This document shows, in pieces, positions 26,245-36,994 of a DNA stretch of 64,000 bases. Source of the stretch: Aquimarina atlantica (GTDB lineage Bacteria; Bacteroidota; Bacteroidia; Flavobacteriales; Flavobacteriaceae); the NCBI RefSeq assembly GCF_000626715.1, contig NZ_AQRA01000003.1, positions 1-64,000 on the forward strand, given 5' to 3'. The translations under genes were made by a program, and so were the position numbers. The notes below the pieces were generated by a model. The model did not search any database and was not told the DNA's origin. It was given only the letters and a program-made list of their open reading frames with translations. The number at the start of each line of letters is the position of its first letter. Position 1 is the first letter of the stretch.

Positions 26245-26267
26245 AAGTATTTATATAAGTACTTATG
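26242..26267. promoter_or_regulatory. Palindromic operator at the MarR start codon
   Basis: CATAAGTA (26242-26249) pairs with TACTTATG (26260-26267). Inside lies a perfect 12-bp palindrome ATAAGTACTTAT (26255-26266). The ATG of the MarR gene is part of the left arm. The size and symmetry fit a MarR dimer site. Confidence 0.7.
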
Positions 26268-26361
26268 CAATAATATAAAATATTTTTTAATTATTAAAAT
26301 AGTAGAGATGCAGTAAGATATTTATAGATCCCGAAAAATTATATTTTGATACATCGGTTCT

Positions 26362-26955
26362 TTAACTTTTAAACATCTCATCAGATGGTAACGGGCATTC
26401 TGGAGTATCTAATTTTTGTATTACAGTGGTACCATTTAGTCCTTCCTTGCGAAATAACCAATAGTCGTTAAAGACAGATTTATAACAGATTTCGATGGTT
26501 ATTTTTTCTTTTTTTTCATAAACCCAATGTCTTAATCTTGGATCGTTTTCAAGCTGCATCCAATAAAAACTTTCATTAGCAGAGATTACAGAGTTGTAAA
26601 TCCCTCTATTAGAAATCCCAGTATTTATAGAGTCAGGAACTTTGACTTTCCTAAAAAGATCCCACCAGTCTTTTGTGACCTCCCCATTGTATGTAATTCT
26701 AACTCCCTCGATTATAGCAGGTCCAGTACCTTTATTATGTACAGGGATTTTTAAATATTCTAAGGTTTTATCAGACCAACTTTGATCAAAACCAACTGAT
26801 AATCTGGGCCAGGCACTTGATTTGGTTTGTTCTAATAGAATATCGGTTTGTTTATTCATGATAGAGGCTTGCCGCATAGAGACGATAAGAGCAGCACCAC
26901 TTATTATTAATACGGCAATTGCCAGAAGCATTTGCGAATCAAACTTTTTTTTCAT
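26362..26955 (-). CDS. Single-span membrane protein of unknown function
   Basis: The ATG at 26955 gives 197 residues with one N-terminal membrane helix (MLLAIAVLIISGAALIVSM, residues about 9-27) and a globular rest. That rest includes RQASIMNKQTDILLEQTKSSAWPRLSVG, a motif set I recall in many Bacteroidetes hypothetical membrane proteins. It continues with a beta-rich part (IPVHNKGTGPAIIEGVRITYNGE). The topology suggests the bulk lies on one side of the inner membrane. The neighbours do not explain it; it is 118 nt upstream of the MarR operon on the same strand but is probably independent. Confidence 0.75.
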   Translation of the reverse strand: MKKKFDSQMLLAIAVLIISGAALIVSMRQASIMNKQTDILLEQTKSSAWPRLSVGFDQSWSDKTLEYLKIPVHNKGTGPAIIEGVRITYNGEVTKDWWDLFRKVKVPDSINTGISNRGIYNSVISANESFYWMQLENDPRLRHWVYEKKEKITIEICYKSVFNDYWLFRKEGLNGTTVIQKLDTPECPLPSDEMFKS

Positions 26956-27072
26956 TTTCAATAAGACTTATTGTATACCTGGAGCAATATAAGAAATTCG
27001 CAATACTTCATTAACTCCAGGATATAAGATGTCTTTATTGTTAAAGAACTCTAGAAATGTGTAGTACGGCAT

Positions 27073-27468
27073 TTAGTACTTAGAGAAATTGATAATTTGT
27101 TCAGAATATTCGCCTAATAAGAGTCCGATAGAATTTAATGATCCTTCGAGTTCATTAAGATCCAGATTGGCTATCTGTAATGTATCCCTAAAGATTACTT
27201 TGTCCCCAGTTTCGTCTAGTACAAAAGCGCCGTGTATAATATCTCTATTTTTTTGTAATAAACTACGATATACGACTTCGTTTTTATTTTTGATAGTGCA
27301 GATGTGCTGTTCCATTATTAAAATGGGTGGTACAACCCCAAGAATCATATTTTTAATTCCTTCGGCTTCTTTGCTGATCATAATAATACCTTCCCTGTCG
27401 TTTTCATGGGTAATATCATATTTAAGCTGTAGTAAATATTTCTTTACTACCTGATAATGATCTTGCAT
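27073..27468 (-). CDS. YbjN/Tir-chaperone-like small protein
   Basis: The 131-residue protein resembles the CesT/Tir chaperone-like (YbjN) fold as annotated in Bacteroidetes: MQDHYQVVKKYLLQLKYDITHEND, IMISKEAEGIKNMILGVVPPILIMEQ, QKNRDIIHGAFVLDETGDKVIFRDTLQIANLDLNELEGSLNSIGLLLGEY. The LDLNELEGSLN segment near the C-terminus is strongly reminiscent of that family. It has no membrane or signal segment. The function in this phylum is not established; similar proteins sit near PspA-like genes, but none is present here. Confidence 0.7.
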   Translation of the reverse strand: MQDHYQVVKKYLLQLKYDITHENDREGIIMISKEAEGIKNMILGVVPPILIMEQHICTIKNKNEVVYRSLLQKNRDIIHGAFVLDETGDKVIFRDTLQIANLDLNELEGSLNSIGLLLGEYSEQIINFSKY

Positions 27469-27790
27469 TAGATGGTTTTTTGATAAATGAATAATTATGT
27501 ATGACTGACTTTGTTTAGTATATCAATATTACAAAAAGTAGCACAAATTTTCTGCAATATCTTTGGCTAAATTAACGAGATAAAAAATAAGAGTGATCAT
27601 GGGTATGAATGATTTAAGTTAATAATTAGATGTTGTGCTAAAATTTTTAGTATAACCCTCAATGTTTCTTAGGAAAAGAATAAAATTGTGAAGTATTTCT
27701 ACTAAAATTAGCTTTTTAATGGAATATTAGCTAATATTGTTAGTGTAAATGTACAATTATTTTTTGTAATTGCAAATAAAATTAGCAAAA
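27469..27790. other. 322-bp divergent intergenic region upstream of the XRE regulator
   Basis: No ORF is supported. It includes the 16-bp palindrome at 27723-27738 and a smaller inverted repeat CAATTA/TAATTG (27753-27771). It is the probable control region of the XRE gene. Confidence 0.65.
27723..27738. promoter_or_regulatory. 16-bp perfect palindrome upstream of the XRE gene
   Basis: AATATTAGCTAATATT is fully self-complementary and lies 52 bp upstream of the XRE start. It is a plausible operator for the dimeric repressor. Confidence 0.6.
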
Positions 27791-28549
27791 ATGTCTTTTT
27801 TCGGAAAAAACATAAAAAAAATACGTGGAGTAAAAGGTTTAAGCCAACAGGCCTTTGCTGAGCTTTTTGACCTAAAAAGGGGCACACTAGGCGCATATGA
27901 AGAAGGTAGAAGTGAACCAAAAATAGAAACAATTATTAAAATTGCTAATTATTTTAGCATAGTCATAGATGATTTATTAACGAATGAACTTACTGTAAAT
28001 CAACTTCTGAAGTTTAAAGGAGATCTTACTACCTATGCAGAAGATGTAAAACGAGAGAAATTTGCAATCATTCCGTGTATAACAGAAAGTACGGCAAATG
28101 ACTATGTTACTTTATATAATACAGAGAGTTTTATTAAAGAATTGCCAACCATGCAATTACCAGTAAATCCTACTAAAGAGTTTAGAGGATATACTGTAAG
28201 TAATCTCGAGATGACATCGCATGATAAAGGTTTTTATCCAAAGGATGTTGTAGTAGGAGAAAAAGTTCCTCCAACGGTAATTAAAAAATTAAATAATGGT
28301 ACACTGGTTTTGGTAGTTGTTGAGAATAAGTTAATCTTTAGAAGGTTGTATGTTCTAAAAGGTAATGCCGTATTACGTGCCGATCATAAAAATATTGAAG
28401 ACTCATCGTTTCCTATATCAGATATTAAAGAACTGTGGAGAGTGCGGTATGCATTTTTTAGACGTATACCAGAATTTGGCGATCTGGTTGAAGATAAATT
28501 GCTATTGATAGAGAAGGAGCTGTTACGAATGAAAGAGAAGCTTAGGTAG
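27791..28549 (+). CDS. XRE-family regulator with C-terminal S24/LexA-like domain
   Basis: I choose the ATG at 27791 (252 residues); a TTG 21 nt upstream is in frame. The N-terminal HTH_3 is KIRGVKGLSQQAFAELFDLKRGTLGAYEEGRSEPKIETIIKIANYFSIVIDDLL (about 9-62). The C-terminal half (about 100-220) resembles the signal-peptidase-like S24 fold of phage and stress repressors (ITESTANDYVTLYN, then GFYPKDVVVGEKV and GTLVLVVVENKLIFRRLYV). A clear catalytic Ser-Lys pair cannot be assigned. These repressors often control stress or phage functions; no phage is present here. katG lies 658 bp downstream. Confidence 0.85.
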   Translation: MSFFGKNIKKIRGVKGLSQQAFAELFDLKRGTLGAYEEGRSEPKIETIIKIANYFSIVIDDLLTNELTVNQLLKFKGDLTTYAEDVKREKFAIIPCITESTANDYVTLYNTESFIKELPTMQLPVNPTKEFRGYTVSNLEMTSHDKGFYPKDVVVGEKVPPTVIKKLNNGTLVLVVVENKLIFRRLYVLKGNAVLRADHKNIEDSSFPISDIKELWRVRYAFFRRIPEFGDLVEDKLLLIEKELLRMKEKLR

Positions 28550-31451
<2,902 letters not shown>

Positions 31452-31479
31452 ACATACAAAATTGTAAAAAGAGTAAAAC

Positions 31480-31517
31480 AACAGGTGGTTTGTTGTAAAG
31501 CCACCTGTTTGATTTTA
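31480..31517 (+). terminator. Terminator after katG
   Basis: AACAGGTGG (31480-31488) pairs with CCACCTGTT (31501-31509), followed by TGATTTTAT. It probably separates katG from the ankyrin gene. Confidence 0.7.
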
Positions 31518-31643
31518 TAGTTTTAGCTGACAAAAAAATATAGAGTTGTACAGGTCACTACTATTTTTGAAATTTTTTGATACCATAAAGATGGATTTCG
31601 ATACTCTATATTTTAATCATAATTAACAGATATGTAATACATT

Positions 31644-32111
31644 ATGAAAGATATTTTTAATTTCATTCGATCAGAAGAATTAGGAGAGGTAAAAGCACTT
31701 TTAAGTAATAACCCCGAAGTTGCGAACTCAAAAGACTCAAGAGGTTCTACTCCATTGCTGCTGGCATCTTATTACGGTTTTGAAGATATAACCAAAGAAA
31801 TTCTGAAATACTCTCCAGATATTGATATAAAAGATGGGGCTGGAAATACGGCACTAATGGGAGTTTGTTTTAAAGGGCATTACAATATTGCAAAATTACT
31901 TATAGCATCTGGAGCAGATGTAAATCAAAAAAATGTTAATGAAGCTACTGCATTAATTTACGCAGCGACTTTTGGTCAAAAAGAAATCATTAAATTATTA
32001 GTAGAAAACGGAGCAGATATTTCTGCCAGAGATAACCGTGGATTTACAGCAGAAATGCATGCAAGAAACCAAGGTTTAGAGGTTTCCGAATTATTTAAGC
32101 TTGCGCAGTGA
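31644..32111 (+). CDS. Ankyrin-repeat protein
   Basis: The 155-residue protein consists of four to five ankyrin repeats: GSTPLLLASYYGFEDITKEILKYSPDIDIKD, GNTALMGVCFKGHYNIAKLLIASGADVNQKN, EATALIYAATFGQKEIIKLLVENGADISARDNRGFTA. It has no signal peptide, so it is a cytoplasmic scaffold. Ankyrin proteins downstream of catalase genes (as AnkB of Pseudomonas) are known to be required for full catalase activity; applying that to this katG is inference from position only. The next gene starts inside its stop codon. Confidence 0.9.
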   Translation: MKDIFNFIRSEELGEVKALLSNNPEVANSKDSRGSTPLLLASYYGFEDITKEILKYSPDIDIKDGAGNTALMGVCFKGHYNIAKLLIASGADVNQKNVNEATALIYAATFGQKEIIKLLVENGADISARDNRGFTAEMHARNQGLEVSELFKLAQ

Positions 32112-32689
32112 AGAGAAACAACGATATAAAAAGTATAAAATCGGTAAATATTAGATCTATTGATTTTAAAAGACAATTGTTAATGTCCTCTGCTATGGTA
32201 GCTGTTTTTGAGTCTTTTTTAAAAGAAAGTATCGGAAACGAAGTATTAGTAATAAACACTAATATAGGAATGGAGGTATATTATTTTTCTAATAATGACT
32301 ATAGTACATTTATTAAAGAAAGTATCTTATTATATACACTTACTCAGATAGATCACAAAAGGCTTAAATTTAAAAATCATCAAAACAGGGAAGAAGTATA
32401 TCAAAGTTTTTGCCAGGCATTAATTACATTTTCTCAATATCCTCAAATCTTTTTGGCGTATGCCAAAAAGTTTATTCACTTAAAAGAAAAAAACAAATCG
32501 AGCAGATTTGTGATTCCTATTTTAAACAGTTTTTTTGAAGAAGTACTTAAAGTACTTTTAAAGACAGGTAAAATACCGCATTACGAAAAGATAAAAAAAG
32601 CAAAAAACAAATCTCATAAATCCGATCTGGATAAAAGTATTATTGAAAATTTAATTTCTGAAATTTTATTAAAGAAGCATTCGAATTAA
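32108..32689 (+). CDS. Basic alpha-helical protein coupled to the ankyrin gene
   Basis: The start is a GTG at 32108 that overlaps the ankyrin stop (GTGA), giving 193 residues. The product is rich in Lys and helical. Its end (KKAKNKSHKSDLDKSIIENLISEILLKKHSN) is very basic. I see no HTH, enzyme motif or signal peptide. The overlap implies translational coupling with the ankyrin protein, so a complex is likely. I do not recognise the family. Confidence 0.75.
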   Translation: MKRNNDIKSIKSVNIRSIDFKRQLLMSSAMVAVFESFLKESIGNEVLVINTNIGMEVYYFSNNDYSTFIKESILLYTLTQIDHKRLKFKNHQNREEVYQSFCQALITFSQYPQIFLAYAKKFIHLKEKNKSSRFVIPILNSFFEEVLKVLLKTGKIPHYEKIKKAKNKSHKSDLDKSIIENLISEILLKKHSN

Positions 32690-33274
32690 TTCTGTTTTAA
32701 AATTGAAGTTATCTTGATTGTATATTTCGTAAATACCAATACTATACATATGTCTGCAATTGGTAAAAATCATACGCCTTCTATTTTCCTATTTCTATGC
32801 CTAAATTGATGGTTGTATCTCATGTTTTGAGATTTAGTAGTAAGAAAATGTTGTTTTAATGAGATAATGTTTTGAATATTAAGCTGTAAACAGGGGAAAA
32901 ACCCCCTTAAAATCACCTGTTTAACGTTAACATTTGTAGTATTAAACTTTCATTTTTAGGTGAAAAAATGTTAAAATTTCAGTAAAAACACCTATTTATC
33001 GCCGAAATACATAGTGTTTTGGTGATTACGTAAATATATTACGTTTTTCCCGTATTCGAATATTGAGAATCTGTACTACCTTTATAATGAATTGATTACG
33101 AAAAATTATATCAGTTCAAAAATCAAAGTAAATTCGTCAAAATGTAAAATAATCTTCTATTGCCCCAGAAGAATGTTTAACACGGTTTAAAAAGATTAAA
33201 GATCAAAGAAAAGATCTCTCTTTTAAAATGCCAATACTTCTATTACCCCAGAAGTATCCCAAATCTTAAAAACA
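32690..33274. other. 585-bp gap upstream of the metalloprotease gene
   Basis: It includes a GGGG-A5-CCCCC element (32893-32906), a palindrome ACGTAA-ATATA-TTACGT (33028-33044), and two hairpins with the loop ATTRCCCC (33153-33172 and 33234-33257). No ORF is supported. It looks like an active control region or long leader for the downstream gene. Confidence 0.6.
33153..33257 (+). repeat. Pair of similar hairpins with loop ATT[A/G]CCCC
   Basis: Hairpin 1: TCTTCT (33153-33158) and AGAAGA (33167-33172), loop ATTGCCCC. Hairpin 2: ATACTTCT (33234-33241) and AGAAGTAT (33250-33257), loop ATTACCCC. At the sixth base pair the pair is T-A in one and A-T in the other, so pairing is kept. Both lie upstream of the metalloprotease start at 33275. 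Confidence 0.65.
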
Positions 33275-34027
33275 ATGACGAAAACTACTAAACCTACACC
33301 AAACAGTACTATATTTAATAGTATACTTCAGCTTAAAAACTTTTTTAATAATTTCTTCTCTAAGATTTTAGTTAACGAAAATAATACTAAGGGTACCCTT
33401 AAAATAATATACCTGCGATTACTTTTTACAGTATCAATCCCACTTTTATTATCTTGTAGTACTGGTGATGATCATGATTCTATAGGTATAGAATCAGAGT
33501 TTCCGGCAATAGAGAAAATCGTAAAAATTAATATCATTTATGTAGAATCTTCAGAAACTTTGGATAAATCATCATATTCTCTTAACGAGACAGAGTTTAT
33601 AAACTATTTGAATGGAGAATATTTTAACAGATTTGGGATAGGATTAGAATTAGGTGAGTCTAAAAGCTTGGTTAATGAAGAGCTTTATGATCTTAGAGAC
33701 AATGAGGGTTCAGAACCTAGCACATTTTTGATGCAGTCTCGAGAATCTTATGATAAAAGTAAAGTAAACATATATATTGTTAAAAGATGTAATATCCGAG
33801 CTATTGCCGGCATTGGAAGAGATCAAAGAGTATTGATAACCGATGAAAACCTATTTACTTCGACTACCCCACACGAAATAGGTCATGCGTTAGGTTTATT
33901 TCATACTCACGAAGCAGAAAATATTATGAATACCGTAGATAAGGGTTCTAGACATAACTTTAATAAAGATCAGGAAAGGAAAATCAAGAAACGAATAGAT
34001 GAAATTAACTCGAATAATTTAAACTAA
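33275..34027 (+). CDS. Metzincin-like zinc metalloprotease lipoprotein
   Basis: The 250-residue protein has a long N-terminal region and a hydrophobic stretch with a lipobox (LLLSC, Cys about 61). The catalytic motif HEIGHALGLFH near residue 206 is the full HExxHxxGxxH zinc site of metzincins. A Met in ENIMNT about 10 residues later fits the Met-turn. It is predicted to act at the outer membrane or cell surface. The unusually long 60-residue N-terminus before the lipobox (rich in Asn/Lys, MTKTTKPTPNSTIFNSILQ) suggests that a later start may be the true one. It is a member of the accessory cluster between rpoN and asnS. Confidence 0.85.
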   Translation: MTKTTKPTPNSTIFNSILQLKNFFNNFFSKILVNENNTKGTLKIIYLRLLFTVSIPLLLSCSTGDDHDSIGIESEFPAIEKIVKINIIYVESSETLDKSSYSLNETEFINYLNGEYFNRFGIGLELGESKSLVNEELYDLRDNEGSEPSTFLMQSRESYDKSKVNIYIVKRCNIRAIAGIGRDQRVLITDENLFTSTTPHEIGHALGLFHTHEAENIMNTVDKGSRHNFNKDQERKIKKRIDEINSNNLN

Positions 34028-34375
34028 GCAATTCTCATAGTTTGATTATGATGAATTATACAATATATTGTCGATAGTAATAAATTCGAATACCGACCAT
34101 ACATAAATAAACCCATAATTTTTACTGGTAACTTCTTTCGGGTCATATATAGAAAGGATTTCTTCCTTAAACAATAACTGTTTTTTAATAGCAGCTAGCA
34201 CTAGTGATGAAATTAATTAAGGAAAAACAAAATTTTTAAAAATAAAAAAACGCTAATGTACAGTTCAGTACATTAGCGGTACAGTTCAATTCATTTAGTT
34301 TTTTATATAGAACATAGTGTTCCACCTTTGTATTAATAAAATCAATCAATCAAATTAATCAAAAAACGAACAGTT
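34028..34375. other. 348-bp gap with a perfect 11-bp hairpin
   Basis: No ORF is supported. The hairpin at 34251-34278 is described separately. Part of the gap is likely the promoter of the SDHY-repeat gene. Confidence 0.6.
34251..34278 (-). terminator. 11-bp perfect hairpin preceded by seven A
   Basis: CGCTAATGTAC (34251-34261) pairs with GTACATTAGCG (34268-34278), loop AGTTCA. On the leftward strand it is followed by T7, so it fits a terminator for a leftward transcript, but no leftward gene lies to its right up to asnS. The motif GTACAGTTCA appears twice (34258-34267, 34279-34288). Confidence 0.55.
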
Positions 34376-35827
34376 ATGAATCTAGTATCAAGAATTATTG
34401 TCGCAAACCTGTTTAAGGTAATACTGTTAATTCTTTCTCTACTTTTTATATCGAATATTAATGCCCAGTCTTATGCCGTAAATTATAATAAAGGTAAAAC
34501 CACTATTAAGGTTCAGAATGGCATGTTTGATAATTTCTCGATTAATTATGAAGGAGAAATTACATTATCAAATGATGATAGAGATGTTATTGGTATTTCT
34601 GATGGTGGCTACCTCGAAATAAAAAAATCTGCTTTTGGTAGTAAACGCAGGATTGTAATCGAATCCGAAGGTAATGGAAAACTCAATAAAAAGTATTTTG
34701 TTGGTTCTTCTAAAAAAGATTTTAATTCTGAAGGTAGAAAATGGCTTGGTGAGATTTTGCCAGAAATTGTAAAAACAACCACTTTAGGAGCAAAAGGTAG
34801 AGTAGATCGGTTCTACAATCAAGGGGGTGCCAATAGGGTGTTTAATGAAATAAGAACATTTGAAAGCGATCATGTAAAATCTACATATTTAAAATTAATA
34901 TTAGAAAAAAACCTATCTCCTAAAGAGATGGAGTCGTTGTTAAGATTAGCAGGAGAAGAAATAAAATCAGATCATTACCTCGCAGAATTGTTAAGGTACA
35001 AACAGCAAAACTTTTTTGCTTCAGACGCTTTAATATCTGCTTATATAGAAGCAACAAAAAGTATTGGATCTGATCACTATGCTACCGTAGTATTAAATAC
35101 TGCTATCGAAGATGGTAACCTCTCTGATGACCAGATAGGTAAACTATTTAAAATAACGGCAGAAATTGATTCTGATCATTATATGTCTCAGGTGCTTATC
35201 AATGTAATGAAGAAACGAGAATTAAATGAAGCTAATCTTAATCTTTTAATCGAAAACTCTAAGCAAATTGCATCAGATCACTACAAAGCACAGGTACTAA
35301 ATAAAGCTTTAGAGCTTCCGGGGCTTTCTCAAGGGAATTACAATTCTTTTTTATCTACATTAGAAGATATTCAATCTGATCATTACATCACTACAGTTCT
35401 TTCTAGATTGTTAGATAAGAAATTAGATAGTAGTGAATTAGGAGAATTACTTTCACTGGCAGGAAAATCAGTTGGATCTGATCACTATTTGGTACAAGTC
35501 CTGACCAAGGCTATTAATAAACAAGGTCTTGATGGTGAGAATATGGATGTCTTTATCCAGGCGTTATCCAGTGTTAGTTCTGATCATTATGCCTCTGTAG
35601 CTTTAATAAAATTATCAAGGAAAAACCTGAGTAGTAGACAACTTCTGGAAATCCTTAACAATGCGACTTCTCAAATAAGTTCGGATCATTATTTGTCAGA
35701 AATTTTAATAGCTTTTGCTCCGTCGGTTAATAAATCCGGAGATAATGTAAAAGAAGCATATCGCAATGCCTGTAAGAATATTTCGTCAGAAACCTATTTC
35801 GGAAGAGCCCTTCGTGCACTAAAATAA
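34376..35827 (+). CDS. Secreted protein with ten SDHY helical repeats
   Basis: The 483-residue protein has a signal peptide (about 1-31, ending SNINAQSY). The N-terminal third (about 30-150) is beta-rich, with repeats like VQNGMFDNFSINYEGEITLSNDD. From about 160 to the end there are ten repeats of about 32-36 residues, each centred on S-D-H-Y: ESDHV, KSDHY, GSDHY, DSDHY, ASDHY, QSDHY, GSDHY, SSDHY, SSDHY and SSETY. The pattern is SDHYxxxVLxxAxxxxxLxxxxLxxLLxxAxxIxS, as in a helical solenoid related to the repeats of some anti-sigma/M56 peptidase-associated proteins. It precedes the LytS-like/LytTR genes by 63 nt. Inferred role: periplasmic sensor partner of the kinase. I do not know the family's function. 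Confidence 0.88.
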   Translation: MNLVSRIIVANLFKVILLILSLLFISNINAQSYAVNYNKGKTTIKVQNGMFDNFSINYEGEITLSNDDRDVIGISDGGYLEIKKSAFGSKRRIVIESEGNGKLNKKYFVGSSKKDFNSEGRKWLGEILPEIVKTTTLGAKGRVDRFYNQGGANRVFNEIRTFESDHVKSTYLKLILEKNLSPKEMESLLRLAGEEIKSDHYLAELLRYKQQNFFASDALISAYIEATKSIGSDHYATVVLNTAIEDGNLSDDQIGKLFKITAEIDSDHYMSQVLINVMKKRELNEANLNLLIENSKQIASDHYKAQVLNKALELPGLSQGNYNSFLSTLEDIQSDHYITTVLSRLLDKKLDSSELGELLSLAGKSVGSDHYLVQVLTKAINKQGLDGENMDVFIQALSSVSSDHYASVALIKLSRKNLSSRQLLEILNNATSQISSDHYLSEILIAFAPSVNKSGDNVKEAYRNACKNISSETYFGRALRALK

Positions 35828-35890
35828 CAATACATATTTCATCCTGCCATTAGTCTTTTATATATCTGTATTATTGACTATTTTGGTAGG

Positions 35891-36937
35891 ATGAAGTCTA
35901 GTATAGATCATTATATATACCAACCATCATCAATCGTGAAAAAGTATTTTACTATCATTTTAGTAGGGTTCGTTCTTGGGTTACTTACGTATAGTTTTTT
36001 GGGATTTACCCAAGAACAAGATAATACGAAACTACTATGGCTATCAGGATTTCTGGGAGTTATTATTATCTATATCAATACGATCTTCAATGAAATATTT
36101 AACAGGCTTATTTCCTGGAAAAAATATACGGGACTTCGCCTTTTAACAGGAGTGTTATCCAATACGATCATTTCCTTTCTATTCATAAGTCTTGTATTGT
36201 ATGCATATGTTTTTATAAAAGGAGCACAAGTTTCTTTTATTGAAGATTACAGCGAAATATTACTAAAATTGATTATCCTGATATTTTTTGCTTCTCTGGT
36301 CTATACTGTTATCTATTTTGCAATACACTCTTATTATCAATATGCAAAAGGTCAAATAATAGCATTACAATTAGAACGAAAACAAACCGAATTACAATTA
36401 ACAGCTTTAAAATCACAATTAAGCCCTCACTTTTTGTTCAATAGTGTAAACACAATATCATCTTTATTGTTTAGTGATATAAAAAAAGCAGAATTGTTTA
36501 TTCGGGAACTAGCTAAATCCTACCAATATATTTTAAACAAATACGAAAGTAAATGGTTAACAGTCGAAGAAGAATTACAATTTGTGAATTCTTATCACTT
36601 CTTATTACGTACACGATTTAATGATCGAATTAATTTAGAAATTACATTACCAGATTGGGTGTTAAAAAGTAAAATACCGCCACTAGCGCTTCAAATGCTG
36701 ATAGAAAATGCTGTAAAACATAATCAAATGACTTCTTCTCAAGTATTAAAAATAGTGATTACCAGTGATAATCATAATATTAATGTGTCAAATAATAAGA
36801 CCATAAAACCTAAAGGAGTAGATTCTTTTAAAATAGGATTAGGCAATATTAGATTAAGGTATGACCTCATTTTTAATAAAACTATCGAGGTAGTAGATGA
36901 TGAGCAGTTTACAGTAAAACTACCCATAATTTTGTAA
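35891..36937 (+). CDS. LytS-type histidine kinase (His_kinase family)
   Basis: The 348-residue protein has an N-terminal membrane part of about four helices (residues 19-38, 47-65, 85-108, 122-146). The His_kinase (PF06580) motif is at 170-190: LKSQLSPHFLFNSVNTISSLL, with His180 as phospho-acceptor. The N box is QMLIENAVKHNQM. The G box region is reduced (KIGLGNIRLRYDLIFNKTIEV), which suggests weak ATP binding but a probable catalytic core. It follows the SDHY-repeat gene and is followed by a related gene that has lost the key residues, and then by a LytTR regulator. Confidence 0.9.
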   Translation: MKSSIDHYIYQPSSIVKKYFTIILVGFVLGLLTYSFLGFTQEQDNTKLLWLSGFLGVIIIYINTIFNEIFNRLISWKKYTGLRLLTGVLSNTIISFLFISLVLYAYVFIKGAQVSFIEDYSEILLKLIILIFFASLVYTVIYFAIHSYYQYAKGQIIALQLERKQTELQLTALKSQLSPHFLFNSVNTISSLLFSDIKKAELFIRELAKSYQYILNKYESKWLTVEEELQFVNSYHFLLRTRFNDRINLEITLPDWVLKSKIPPLALQMLIENAVKHNQMTSSQVLKIVITSDNHNINVSNNKTIKPKGVDSFKIGLGNIRLRYDLIFNKTIEVVDDEQFTVKLPIIL

Positions 36938-36994
36938 AGTAATTTTACCTAAAAACACTAATGTGAATTCAAATAAATACTAAAGTACAAACGA

